The translations under genes were made by a program, and so were the position numbers. This document shows, one piece after another, positions 45,523 through 54,131 of a DNA stretch of 64,000 nucleotides (position 1 is its first letter; every line of letters starts with the position of its first letter). Under the pieces are notes generated by a model. It was given only the letters and a program-made list of their open reading frames with translations, had not been told where the DNA came from and made no database searches. This DNA is from Flavobacterium collinsii (GTDB lineage Bacteria; Bacteroidota; Bacteroidia; Flavobacteriales; Flavobacteriaceae): NCBI RefSeq assembly GCF_902804485.1, contig NZ_CADCST010000085.1:62001-126000 (forward strand), in the 5' to 3' direction.

Positions 45523-47721
45523 TTATTCTTTGTAAAATGATAGTATAAATTGATTGCAATAACCATCTGTATTTTGATTTTGTACGACAGATTTTTTCGT
45601 AAACAGAAATTCTTCCAAAGTGATTTTCTCTTTATTTTTGACTGAATTTAAAAATAGTTCAACTCCTATTTGGGTTTCAAAATCAAATAAAAGTGCATGG
45701 TCATAATTCACCCAATTGACATAACGCGGAATATTTCTTTGCGATCGCCATTTTAAAAATTCATTGGTAAGTTGTATATCGTTTATTTTAGAAAAATGCA
45801 TAATTTCTTCTTTTGCTACAATCCACTTGGCTTTTGATAAAATAATATCACGATACACTACTCTTGGAAAATAGATGTAATGATTTCTTAAGACTCCCCA
45901 GTCAAAAGAATAAATCGGTTTTGTATGCTGCGACTGTAAATCACATAAAAAATGATAAAGTGGCAGCGAATTTTTAGAAAAGTTATGCGCGTTTGAGAGA
46001 CAGGGAATGACCCTTTTATTGTGCTTTTTAGAAAACAGAATTATGGTATCATTTTCTATAGAAACCCAAAGATCATTTAAATGAATGGTGTCATTTTCGG
46101 GTACTCCGGACTTTGCTAAATAGCTGATTTCATGTTTTCGTAAAACCGGCCTGCGTAAAATATTTCCGGTTCTGGATTCCGGGATATGAACTATTTCGGC
46201 CATAATTTGATCTGAATAGTAAGCTTCTTCTTTTTGTATGATCTCTTTAGTGAGATTATGGATAGAAGGATTACCAGTGCAAAATCGTCCTAATAGTTTG
46301 GCAGCGCTTGTATTTCCTGATGATTCAATTACAACTTTTTCGTGCTCTAAAACTTCGAACATTACAGAAAATGTGGCTGGAGCGTTGCTAAAATCATTAT
46401 TGAAGTTTGGAAAATCTTTTTCCGTTAATGAAATTTCTGTCTCCCCATTTATCATGCACTCTTGTATCTTTTTCTGAAGGATATAGTCATAAGATGTCCA
46501 GAGTTCGTTTTTGTTCTCTGTTTCTTTAGACTTAAGAGAAAGAAATTCTAAAACCTCATGGCTGTCGTTCATCTCGTGATTTTGAAGATAGCCAATTCCA
46601 ATTTCTGTATCCAGAACGGTTGTCAATGGCATCATCCTGCTTTCATATCTTTGAGTAAATGCTTTTTTAAAACTTTCCTGATTCTGAAACTTCTCTTTCA
46701 TTTGAATACCATTCAAAAACTCAACGGCTCTTAGTACTTTTTGGGAAACATTTTTGCTTAAAGTATTTACCGAGGTACTTGAATTTAGATCGGTTTGAAA
46801 AAGATACTTTTCATCAAAGTCAATTTTAAGACGTTTTATATTGTTTTTAATTTTCGGATAGATTTTTTCAAGAGGAGCAAGTTTTTTATCTAAGGAAAGA
46901 AGCTCTTCCAGAATTTTTTCTAACATTTGATATTCGTTCTCTAGAGTCGGAATTTTTTTCAAAACATCTAAAATCCTTTCCCCGTTGTCACTTCCTGTAA
47001 CAACAGCATCTAATTCACTTACCAAAAACTGAAAATCGATTAATTTTAAAACAAATTCCGCTGCCTCTGCTTTTTCATCCTCATCATCCGACAAAAACAT
47101 GATCATTTCTTCAACAGTCATCCCTTGTTGTATGCTGTCAAGCAGTTCTGTTAGTACCGTAGATACTCGTAAGGCCGAAATACTGTGTTCCCGCTTTGTC
47201 TCTATACTTTTGTATTCGATGTAGCGATAAAAATCTCCAATTTTGTAAATACTATTGTTAGGGTAATATTTCAAATGTGGAATTACGTCCTTTTTTTTGG
47301 AAATTTCCTGAAGCAGCATTACCCAGAATTGCATATCAAATTGAGTAAAACGTTCAAATTTGCCAGAGTTCTCCAGAATAATTTTCGTTTCGGCGGCTGT
47401 TCTCCCCACAGAGCAGCCTGAAAAGAGCCCAAATGGCGTACATCTGGAGGACATTCTGGCTATATATTTAAGAAATGTAAGTTCTAATTTTTTAGCCTTT
47501 TCAACGGGCAGGTTTGAATCGGTTTTCACCCATTTATCCAATTCTTTTGTCAAATCCGGAGAAGCTAAATGAATAGCTTCCCGGATGAGTGGATTTTGAT
47601 ATTGTAGTTTTGCGTTTTCAGTCGAATAATGTTCCATTGTACTGAGATATAAAGACAATGGAAATAAAGGAGTTCTTAATACATAAGCATCAAAGGATGC
47701 GATCTTGAAATTCGATATCAT
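45523..47721 (-). CDS. Split LanB glutamylation subunit (lantibiotic dehydratase)
   Basis: 732 residues matching the N-terminal lantibiotic dehydratase domain. Conserved features include YIARMSSRCTPFGLFSGCSVG near residue 100, RYESRMMPLTTVLDTEIGIGY in the middle, and FPRVVYRDIILSKAKWIV near the end. These enzymes use glutamyl-tRNA to glutamylate Ser/Thr of a precursor peptide. Together with the separate elimination subunit it makes a complete split dehydratase, as in pinensin and thiopeptide systems. Its start overlaps the stop of the S8 peptidase by 4 bp (ATGA). No LanC cyclase is encoded in the window. Confidence 0.92.
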   Translation of the reverse strand: MISNFKIASFDAYVLRTPLFPLSLYLSTMEHYSTENAKLQYQNPLIREAIHLASPDLTKELDKWVKTDSNLPVEKAKKLELTFLKYIARMSSRCTPFGLFSGCSVGRTAAETKIILENSGKFERFTQFDMQFWVMLLQEISKKKDVIPHLKYYPNNSIYKIGDFYRYIEYKSIETKREHSISALRVSTVLTELLDSIQQGMTVEEMIMFLSDDEDEKAEAAEFVLKLIDFQFLVSELDAVVTGSDNGERILDVLKKIPTLENEYQMLEKILEELLSLDKKLAPLEKIYPKIKNNIKRLKIDFDEKYLFQTDLNSSTSVNTLSKNVSQKVLRAVEFLNGIQMKEKFQNQESFKKAFTQRYESRMMPLTTVLDTEIGIGYLQNHEMNDSHEVLEFLSLKSKETENKNELWTSYDYILQKKIQECMINGETEISLTEKDFPNFNNDFSNAPATFSVMFEVLEHEKVVIESSGNTSAAKLLGRFCTGNPSIHNLTKEIIQKEEAYYSDQIMAEIVHIPESRTGNILRRPVLRKHEISYLAKSGVPENDTIHLNDLWVSIENDTIILFSKKHNKRVIPCLSNAHNFSKNSLPLYHFLCDLQSQHTKPIYSFDWGVLRNHYIYFPRVVYRDIILSKAKWIVAKEEIMHFSKINDIQLTNEFLKWRSQRNIPRYVNWVNYDHALLFDFETQIGVELFLNSVKNKEKITLEEFLFTKKSVVQNQNTDGYCNQFILSFYKE

Positions 47722-49451
47722 TTTTTCTTTTTACTGATTTTTTCAGCAAGTTTCATAGCATTGTAAACATTTAAAACTTTACCCGATTTCGACAATTCTG
47801 AAAAAGGAACTTTTTTGTCTTCTGTACCAGGAACAATAACTTCGATATCATAAGCCATTCCCGAATCTAGTATAATTTGTTTGACCTCAGCAGCAGTAAG
47901 TTTAGGATAATAAGTCCATATTAATGCAGCTGTTCCCGAAACCATTGGAGCGGCCATAGAAGTTCCTGAAGCAGCTTTATAACTATTTCCTGAAGCAGTT
48001 GTATAAATCTCTTCTCCTGGAGCAAATAAATCTACATTCTCCTTACCATAATTTGAAACATCAGACACAAAATATTCATTTAATTTATAGGTCGTAGAAC
48101 CAACGTTAATAAAATTTCTACAAATTTCAGGTGTACCATCAAATGCAACATCACTTGGATATTCTGGGTTTTTATCAACATCAAAAGCAAGGTTTCCGGC
48201 ACTGTGAACTATTAAAACATTGTGAGCTTCTGCGTATTTTAAAGCATCAAACACCCAGTCTTTATGCATGGAAAATTCTTTCCCTAATGACATATTAATT
48301 ATTTTAGCACCATTATCAACTGCGTAGTATATCGCCATTACGATATCCTTATCATTCTCATCTCCAGAAGGCGAAACATTTAAAGGCATAACTTTTACAT
48401 TTTGTAAAATCCCCCTTACACCAATATTATTTGTTCGATTCGCCCCTATTATCCCTGCCATTTTAGTACAATGATCTTGAATAGGTCTATGCCCGGCTTT
48501 ATTGTTACTTATGTTATTATTACCATAACCTTTTTTAAGAACGCTCGGATTATCTCCAATTAATAAACGTTCATTGTAGTCAACATTTAAATTTTTTAAT
48601 AGTACAGAATCCAACTGTGTTCTCTTATCAACTATATCCTCTAATGTTTTTTCATCCACTTCTAAGTTACCTATCATATAATCAATTAGAGCTCCTAAAT
48701 CTTTATCATTAGAATCACGTCTTTGCATATAAGTTTTATCATTTGTTTTATACTTTTTATAAAGACTGTCTAATTGCTCATAGGTATAATCTTCTTTTGG
48801 AAAAAAAAACTTTAAAGTATCTTTTACCAAAGGATATACTTCAATATTATGAATTAGGGATCTATGCCAATTTTTATAATATTCCTGTTTAGACTCAAAT
48901 TTTTTTCGGGCTCTTAGATATTCCTTATAGTTGGGTAAATCTTTACTCGAAATTTCATTTTCGACTTTGTTATGAAACATAGGTCCCCATTCTCTAATTA
49001 TCCTAACATATTCGTAGTTGTTCCAAACTACGTAGCCTCCGTTTTTAGTTCCGGTAAAACTCCATCCGTTCACATCATCTATATAGCCATTGTGGTCATC
49101 GTCAAGGTTATTGTTTGGAATTTCCTTCACATTTCTCCAAAGCTGTCCTTTCAAATCTTCATGATTAATATCAATTTGCGTATCAATTACAGCAATGATA
49201 ATAGGGCTTTTTTGCTTTTTTTTATTTTGATTGTACCATTTATCCAATGAAATTCCAGGAACTCCATCTGAGGCATAATCTTTTTGATACCAGCCTTTAA
49301 ATTCTGAAGATGTTAATTCCGTTTTAATAGAATTAATTGCAGAAGCACTTAAATCTTGTTGGCTTTTACAACCAATTAAAAATAATAATAAACCCAAAAA
49401 AAGGTATACTTTTACTAATGTTCTATCACTAGCAATTTGCTTTTTCTTCAT
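47718..49451 (-). CDS. S8-family subtilisin-like lipoprotein peptidase (second of a pair)
   Basis: 577 residues with lipobox FLIGCKSQQ. The catalytic Asp is in IIAVIDTQIDINHEDL, the His in the variant motif DHCTKMAG (normally HGTxVAG), the oxyanion Asn in VHSAGN and the Ser in ASGTSMAAPMVSG, so the triad is intact. About 235 mostly helical residues separate Asp from His, far more than in simple subtilisins. The last roughly 65 residues are almost identical to the upstream paralogue. It is probably the leader peptidase (LanP role) or a processing protease, held at the periplasmic face. The start overlaps the previous gene by 4 bp. Confidence 0.9.
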   Translation of the reverse strand: MKKKQIASDRTLVKVYLFLGLLLFLIGCKSQQDLSASAINSIKTELTSSEFKGWYQKDYASDGVPGISLDKWYNQNKKKQKSPIIIAVIDTQIDINHEDLKGQLWRNVKEIPNNNLDDDHNGYIDDVNGWSFTGTKNGGYVVWNNYEYVRIIREWGPMFHNKVENEISSKDLPNYKEYLRARKKFESKQEYYKNWHRSLIHNIEVYPLVKDTLKFFFPKEDYTYEQLDSLYKKYKTNDKTYMQRRDSNDKDLGALIDYMIGNLEVDEKTLEDIVDKRTQLDSVLLKNLNVDYNERLLIGDNPSVLKKGYGNNNISNNKAGHRPIQDHCTKMAGIIGANRTNNIGVRGILQNVKVMPLNVSPSGDENDKDIVMAIYYAVDNGAKIINMSLGKEFSMHKDWVFDALKYAEAHNVLIVHSAGNLAFDVDKNPEYPSDVAFDGTPEICRNFINVGSTTYKLNEYFVSDVSNYGKENVDLFAPGEEIYTTASGNSYKAASGTSMAAPMVSGTAALIWTYYPKLTAAEVKQIILDSGMAYDIEVIVPGTEDKKVPFSELSKSGKVLNVYNAMKLAEKISKKKK

Positions 49452-51151
49452 TTTTTGTTTTTACTGACTTTTTCAGCAAGTTTCATAGCATTGTAAACAT
49501 TTAAAACTTTTCCTGATTTCGACAATTCTGAAAAAGGAACTTTTTTGTCTTCTGTACCAGGAACAATGACTTCAATGTTGTATACAGTTCCCGAATCTAG
49601 TATAATTTGTTTAACCTCAGCAGCAGTAAGTTTAGGATAATAGGACCAAATAAGTGCTGCAGTTCCTGAAACCATTGGGCCTGCAAGGGAAGTTCCAGAA
49701 TCAGATTCGTAGGCATTATTCTTGGCTGTTGTGTAAATTTCTTCTCCAGGTGCGAACAAATCCACATTTACTTTTCCATAATTTGAAAAACTAGAGACGA
49801 AAGTGCTGCCTAATCTTGAAGATGTCGAACCAACATTAATAAAATTAGTAAAAATCTCAGGAGTCCCGTCAAAAGTATTATCACTTGGATAATATGAATT
49901 TTTATCGGTGTCAAAAGAATTATTCCCTGCGCTATGTATTAGCAGTACGTTTCTTTTTTCAGCATATTTAAAAGCATCTGAAACCCAATCTTGATGTACT
50001 GAAAATTCTTTTCCAATTGACATGTTGATTACTTTTGCTCCATTGTCAACAGCATAATAAATAGCCATAGCAATATCTTTATCATGTTCATCTCCTGAAT
50101 AAGAAATATTGAGTGGCATAATTTTTATATCCTGAGAAAAACCTTTTATTCCTTTGTTATTGTCTCGATTGGCCGCTATAATTCCTGACACTTTAGTACA
50201 ATGCCCCTGAAGGTTTTTAAAACCATTTTTATGAATACTAACGTTACTACAACCATATCCTTTTTCTAGAACATTTGGATTGTCTCCTATTAATAAACGA
50301 TCATTATAGTTTAAATTCAAATTTTTATTAGTAATTGAATCAACATCCCTTTCTGTTTCTTTCAATTTTTCCAAAGTGTTTTCACCATATTCGAATCTAG
50401 TTTTCATAAAACCAATCATTGCACCTATATCCCGATCATCATCCTCTCTTCTTTGTCTAAAAGTTTTGTCGTTTATTTTTACTATTTTGTATAAACTATC
50501 TAGTTGTTTATAGGTATAGTCTTCTTTTGGGAAATAGTGCTTTAAACTATCTTTTACAATAGGAAATAGATCGACGCTATAGTGAGAAGATTTTAACCAA
50601 TTCTGGTAGTTAGATTTTTCTTCTTCATAGATTTTTAGAGCTCTGAGATATTCTCTGTATTTAGGCAAATCGTCAGATTTAATTTCATCCGAGGTTTTAT
50701 TTTTAAATAAATTTTCCCATTCTCTAATTAGTCTAACATATTCAAAATTTCCCCAAACAATATAGTCTTCTTTTTTGTTTGAGGTAAAATTCCAACCATG
50801 AATATCATCAACATATCCATTATTATCGTCATCTATTCCATTATCAGGAACTTCTTTAATGTTTAACCAAATTTGCTCACGCAAGTCTTCATGATTTATA
50901 TCTAATTGAGTGTCTATTACTGCAACAATGATATCACTTTTGGATTTGTTTTTATTTTGATTGTACCATTTATCTATTGAAATTCCAGGTATGTTGTCTA
51001 GTTTATTATCTTTTGTATACCATGTCTGAAGATTTAGTGAGGAGAATATTTCGTTTTTACTCTCTGTTTTAATAGTATTAGTTTTTTGAGAAGATTTACA
51101 TGATAAAATTAAAAATGCAACAATGAAAGGAACAAAGTAAGGAAATCTCAT
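49448..51151 (-). CDS. S8-family subtilisin-like lipoprotein peptidase (first of a pair)
   Basis: 567 residues with lipobox FLILSCKSSQ. The triad is intact: AVIDTQLDINHEDL, GHCTKVSG (His with Cys in place of Gly) and DSGTSLAGPMVSG. It has the same long Asp-His insertion as its neighbour. The pair arose by tandem duplication, and the near-identical ends suggest recent gene conversion. It starts 19 bp after the lanthipeptide-type precursor gene, so it is probably co-expressed with the peptide and the LanB genes. Confidence 0.9.
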   Translation of the reverse strand: MRFPYFVPFIVAFLILSCKSSQKTNTIKTESKNEIFSSLNLQTWYTKDNKLDNIPGISIDKWYNQNKNKSKSDIIVAVIDTQLDINHEDLREQIWLNIKEVPDNGIDDDNNGYVDDIHGWNFTSNKKEDYIVWGNFEYVRLIREWENLFKNKTSDEIKSDDLPKYREYLRALKIYEEEKSNYQNWLKSSHYSVDLFPIVKDSLKHYFPKEDYTYKQLDSLYKIVKINDKTFRQRREDDDRDIGAMIGFMKTRFEYGENTLEKLKETERDVDSITNKNLNLNYNDRLLIGDNPNVLEKGYGCSNVSIHKNGFKNLQGHCTKVSGIIAANRDNNKGIKGFSQDIKIMPLNISYSGDEHDKDIAMAIYYAVDNGAKVINMSIGKEFSVHQDWVSDAFKYAEKRNVLLIHSAGNNSFDTDKNSYYPSDNTFDGTPEIFTNFINVGSTSSRLGSTFVSSFSNYGKVNVDLFAPGEEIYTTAKNNAYESDSGTSLAGPMVSGTAALIWSYYPKLTAAEVKQIILDSGTVYNIEVIVPGTEDKKVPFSELSKSGKVLNVYNAMKLAEKVSKNKK

Positions 51152-51170
51152 AGGTCAATAATAGTTAAAA

Positions 51171-51335
51171 TTATAAATCTTTACCTTGTTGGTTATTACA
51201 ATTACTGCTCAGATCTGTAACCGTTTTATCATCTCCATTACCTCCAGTAATTGAACGTAAATTTTTTAATTTAGCGATACCTATTTTCTCTAAATTAAAT
51301 TTGATGCTTTCTTTTTTCAATTGATTAGTTTTCAT
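51171..51335 (-). CDS. Lanthipeptide-type precursor peptide with GG leader
   Basis: 54 residues: a leader MKTNQLKKESIKFNLEKIG plus IAKLKNLRSITGG, then the core NGDDKTVTDLSSNC and NNQQGKDL. The double glycine at residues 30-31 ends the leader. The core holds two Thr, two Ser and one Cys, suitable LanB substrates. The leader resembles Bacteroidota class I lanthipeptide precursors (KKESIKFNLEKIGIAKL-type amphipathic stretch). It is the first gene of the operon with both S8 peptidases and the split LanB. With a single Cys, at most one thioether ring could form. Confidence 0.85.
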   Translation of the reverse strand: MKTNQLKKESIKFNLEKIGIAKLKNLRSITGGNGDDKTVTDLSSNCNNQQGKDL

Positions 51336-51362
51336 GCTTTTCTTTTTTTAAGATTACTTGTA

Positions 51363-51370
51363 CAAATATA
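51363..51370 (-). promoter_or_regulatory. -7 element of the lanthipeptide operon
   Basis: On the minus strand TATATTTG matches TAnnTTTG, 27 bp before the precursor start. At the -33 position (20 bp upstream) the sequence is GTTTC, a weak match, as expected for an activator-dependent promoter. Confidence 0.55.
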
Positions 51371-51414
51371 AATCACTATCAATTTACATGAAACTATAAT
51401 AACTTTCTATTTGT

Positions 51415-51432
51415 CGAAATTCAGGAATTTCG
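51415..51432. promoter_or_regulatory. Candidate operator upstream of the lanthipeptide operon
   Basis: CGAAATTC-AG-GAATTTCG is a perfect 8+2+8 palindrome lying 45 bp upstream of the -7 box. It matches the sites at 53302-53338 in front of the bacteriocin peptides. The TPR-AraC regulator gene ends 30 bp away. Confidence 0.65.
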
Positions 51433-51461
51433 ATATTTCATATTTTATAACTATTTGTTTT

Positions 51462-53186
51462 TTAACAAATTGCCCCTGAGGTTCCTTCAAGTTCCTTAAT
51501 GAAATAAGTTGGTTTTATCCCGGCTTTTTTATAAAAAGCAGTCGAAAATGATTCTGCACTATTAAAACCAAACTCTAAAGCAAGTGCTTGTATTGTATAT
51601 TTTCTCAATTTCGAATCTTCTTTTAAACTTTCAAGAGCATACTCTATTCGTAAATCATTAATGTAATTTGTAAAAGTTTTACTTTTATAGGTATTTATTA
51701 CTTTAGATAAATATTTACTATTGGTTTCAAAATTATTAGCTAATGTCTGTATTGTTATTGTTGATGTCAAATAACCTTTTTCCTTTTCAAAAGAAATTAA
51801 TTTTGCTATAATTTCTGTCACTATTTCTTCCGAAATTCCGATATCTTCTTTTGGAGAATTGCTTTGTTTTATTTTTTCTAGTCTTTTATCATCGTCTTCA
51901 ATTAATTCTCTGATCGATTTCTCCTCCATTATAGTGTTAAATCTAATGCGATATTTCTTTTTAAGTTGATATTGATAAAAACTAACCCCAGAAGCACCTA
52001 TAAATGCAAAAAGGGATATTGATAATCCCCAATAGGATTTATTCTTTTCATTTTTAAGAGAGGAAATTAAATTTTCTTTTTCTAGAAATAGATTAGGTAT
52101 ATCATACTCTTTTTGCAATTTCTTTGTCAATTCTTTATAATTATTCTGCAAAGTATTATTAATATCCATGTATTTATTTAAGTACTTCAATTGGTTTTCT
52201 TTGTCTCCAATGTCTCTATAATATTTTATTAAATAAGGATAACCTTCAATAAATTCAGGTGTTATCCTTTTGGTGATTTTATACATAGAATCAACCTTAA
52301 CAAAATTTTCAACCGCCTTCTCTTTTTTTCCTAGTCCATCAAAGGATTTTCCCAAATAGTAGTAAGAAGCTAAGATATTACCATAATCCTTATAAAAAAT
52401 AATCTTAGGTATAGCTTTGTTAATACTATCTAGGGCAACGTTATATTTTTTAAACATAACCATGTTTGCTCCTTCATTTAAAACAAATAGTGAATTATTG
52501 TGATGATCTTTTGTAAATGCAGATTCTCTATAACCTAATTTGTTGTAGTAGGTTGCAGAATCACATTGTTTTAGCGCCTTATACGCATCTGCAAGTGCAA
52601 AAATCACTAATTGATATGAAAAAGAGTATTGTGGCGTTCTTGTTCTCTTACCTTTATAATAAGCGAAACACTCTTTGTATAAATCTAAAGCTTCATTAAC
52701 CTGTCCTAGCTCTTCAGATCTTAGTGCAGCAATTGAAAATTTTGTTTCATAATAAAAATCCGTATCTCTTTTTTTAGCGAAACGTTCAGCTATTAAGAAG
52801 TTTTCTATTGCTTCTTTATAATTAAATTGTTCTTTGAGGATGTATGCCTTTGCAAAGTAAGCATATGAAGGAAGTTTTTTATCATCTAAATTTTTGCTGT
52901 ATAAAATGGCGCTATCTAAATATTTTACGGCGACTTCGTTAACTGATATTAATGAGATCAAATATGCCCCCCTTGCCCTTTCAATAGGGTTATTTTCTCT
53001 TTTTGCTTTGTTTAAATAGGTATTAGCATATTCAAATTGTTCATTTTTATTTCCCTCATTATTCCAGAAAGATTCTTTTAGTTCTTTGTAAGAAAGTTTG
53101 ACAAGATTTTTTTTAAAATTTTGTGCAGATAAGAAAGTAGAAAATAGTAATAAAAGTACAATATTGTAGTGCTTATAGAAAATCAT
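51462..53186 (-). CDS. Membrane-anchored TPR sensor with AraC-type HTH
   Basis: 574 residues. A signal peptide (LLLLFSTFLSAQ) is followed by several TPR units in the periplasm (residues about 30-360), one membrane helix (YWGLSISLFAFIGASGVSFYQYQ, near 380-402), and a C-terminal AraC double HTH (LTSTITIQTLANNFETNSKYLSKVINTYKSKTFTNYINDLRIEYAL and YTIQALALEFGFNSAESFSTAFYKKAGIKPTYF). The HTH is cytoplasmic, so it senses outside and regulates directly. It sits between the lanthipeptide operon and the bacteriocin peptides, with matching palindromes on both sides, and is the likely regulator of both. Confidence 0.9.
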   Translation of the reverse strand: MIFYKHYNIVLLLLFSTFLSAQNFKKNLVKLSYKELKESFWNNEGNKNEQFEYANTYLNKAKRENNPIERARGAYLISLISVNEVAVKYLDSAILYSKNLDDKKLPSYAYFAKAYILKEQFNYKEAIENFLIAERFAKKRDTDFYYETKFSIAALRSEELGQVNEALDLYKECFAYYKGKRTRTPQYSFSYQLVIFALADAYKALKQCDSATYYNKLGYRESAFTKDHHNNSLFVLNEGANMVMFKKYNVALDSINKAIPKIIFYKDYGNILASYYYLGKSFDGLGKKEKAVENFVKVDSMYKITKRITPEFIEGYPYLIKYYRDIGDKENQLKYLNKYMDINNTLQNNYKELTKKLQKEYDIPNLFLEKENLISSLKNEKNKSYWGLSISLFAFIGASGVSFYQYQLKKKYRIRFNTIMEEKSIRELIEDDDKRLEKIKQSNSPKEDIGISEEIVTEIIAKLISFEKEKGYLTSTITIQTLANNFETNSKYLSKVINTYKSKTFTNYINDLRIEYALESLKEDSKLRKYTIQALALEFGFNSAESFSTAFYKKAGIKPTYFIKELEGTSGAIC

Positions 53187-53301
53187 AATCGTTTAATTTC
53201 TTACAAAAATAGAATAACTTTATACAATTTTATGTATAAATCACTAAAAAAACAAAAACACCAAACATTTCACAGTCAGGTAATTGAAACCTATTTTGTT
53301 T

Positions 53302-53338
53302 GAAATTCCTGAATTTCATATCGGTATTCCTGAATTTC
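53302..53338. promoter_or_regulatory. Tandem operator upstream of the bacteriocin peptides
   Basis: GAAATTC-CT-GAATTTC (53302-53317, perfect 7+2+7 palindrome) and TATTC-CT-GAATTTC (53325-53338, with a degenerate left arm) have centres 21 bp apart, two helical turns. They lie immediately upstream of the promoter at 53350 and match 51415-51432. Confidence 0.65.
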
Positions 53339-53349
53339 GATATCTAACG

Positions 53350-53381
53350 TTTGCGAGCAATAAGAGCTTTGTCTAGTTTTG
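53350..53381 (+). promoter_or_regulatory. Canonical promoter of the bacteriocin peptide genes
   Basis: TTTG (53350-53353), a 20-bp spacer, and TAGTTTTG (53374-53381) match the Bacteroidota -33/-7 consensus. The nearest operator ends 35 bp before the -7 box. The predicted leader to the first peptide is about 165 nt. Confidence 0.65.
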
Positions 53382-53552
53382 ACATAAGAAAGTGAGACAT
53401 TTTTTACAGTTCGACGTCACTGCAAAATTTAGATTATTTTCTTAAATGTAATTGGCCGTTACAAAACTATGATTCAAAAAGTAATGAATCGAAAAAAAAG
53501 GATGCGGAAAAATAAGCCGTATAAGTAATTAACACTTTAAAAACATAAAAAG

Positions 53553-53723
53553 ATGAATTTACAAAGTTTAAATTTAGTAGAACTTAATGCTCAAGAAGTA
53601 CAAGAAATTGATGGCGGTATTTGGGGGGAAATTGTTGCAACTGGAATTGCACTTGGTGGAGGTCTTGCTTGGGCTTTCGATAAGGGAGAGGCTTTTGGAA
53701 GACATTTAGCTCAAGCATATTAA
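53553..53723 (+). CDS. Double-glycine leader bacteriocin-like peptide 1
   Basis: 56 residues. The leader MNLQSLNLVELNAQEVQEID ends in GG at residues 21-22, a classical C39-peptidase cleavage site with L, V, L and I at the usual hydrophobic positions. The core (IWGEIVATGIALGGGL, then AWAFDKGEAFGRHLAQAY) is Gly/Ala-rich with GIALG and GEAFG helix-packing motifs, as in class IIb bacteriocins. It is the first gene of a set leading to a C39 ABC exporter. Confidence 0.82.
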   Translation: MNLQSLNLVELNAQEVQEIDGGIWGEIVATGIALGGGLAWAFDKGEAFGRHLAQAY

Positions 53724-53741
53724 CTTTTAAAACTTAAAATT

Positions 53742-53879
53742 ATGGAAAATTTAAAATTGATTGAATTAAACGAAAAAGAATTAGTAGAAACGGAGGGAGG
53801 TTTTGGTCCTCTTTATTATTTGTTTGCCGGAGCCTGGGCAGCTGGAGTTGCATACGGTTATATAACGGAAAAAGCATAA
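53742..53879 (+). CDS. Double-glycine leader bacteriocin-like peptide 2
   Basis: 45 residues. The leader MENLKLIELNEKELVETE is followed by GG at 19-20, and the core FGPLYYLFAGAWAAG plus VAYGYITEKA contains a GVAYG GxxxG motif. The leader has the same LxLIELNxxEL pattern as peptide 1. The gene is 18 bp downstream of peptide 1. Together they resemble a two-peptide bacteriocin. Confidence 0.8.
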   Translation: MENLKLIELNEKELVETEGGFGPLYYLFAGAWAAGVAYGYITEKA

Positions 53880-53880
53880 T

Positions 53881-53997
53881 ATGAAATTTTTCAAAAGTAA
53901 TTCGTTTTATATTATGGTTACAATTTTTGCAACCTTATTATTTTTAGTTTATGTCTTTAATAAAGGAGAGATTTTTGGTAGAGCATTAGCCAGATAA
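53881..53997 (+). CDS. Small leaderless membrane peptide sharing the peptide 1 tail
   Basis: 38 residues, 1 bp after peptide 2. A basic N-terminus (MKFFKSNS) and one membrane helix (FYIMVTIFATLLFLVYVF) are followed by NKGEIFGRALAR. This tail mirrors DKGEAFGRHLAQAY of peptide 1. There is no GG leader, so it is not a C39 substrate. Immunity or partner function is inferred. A terminator hairpin follows. Confidence 0.65.
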   Translation: MKFFKSNSFYIMVTIFATLLFLVYVFNKGEIFGRALAR

Positions 53998-54087
53998 ATT
54001 AGGGGTCAAAGTAAAATATGATATAATGTCAGTTTTAAAAATTGATTATTATATTTTGTACCATGTAGAAATTCTATTGTAAAATCT

Positions 54088-54118
54088 AAAGAGGCTGCTT
54101 TAAACAGCCTCTTTATTG
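54088..54118 (+). terminator. Terminator after the peptide genes
   Basis: AAAGAGGCTG (54088-54097) pairs with CAGCCTCTTT (54105-54114), followed by a short T/A stretch. It may lower read-through into the CPBP gene. Confidence 0.7.
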
Positions 54119-54131
54119 AATTCAATAACAT

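Noticed and set aside
45523..47721. A PEARL-type peptide aminoacyl-tRNA ligase instead of a dehydratase
   Set aside because: PEARLs are small LanB-like proteins lacking an elimination partner; here a SpaB_C elimination protein follows after 2 bp.
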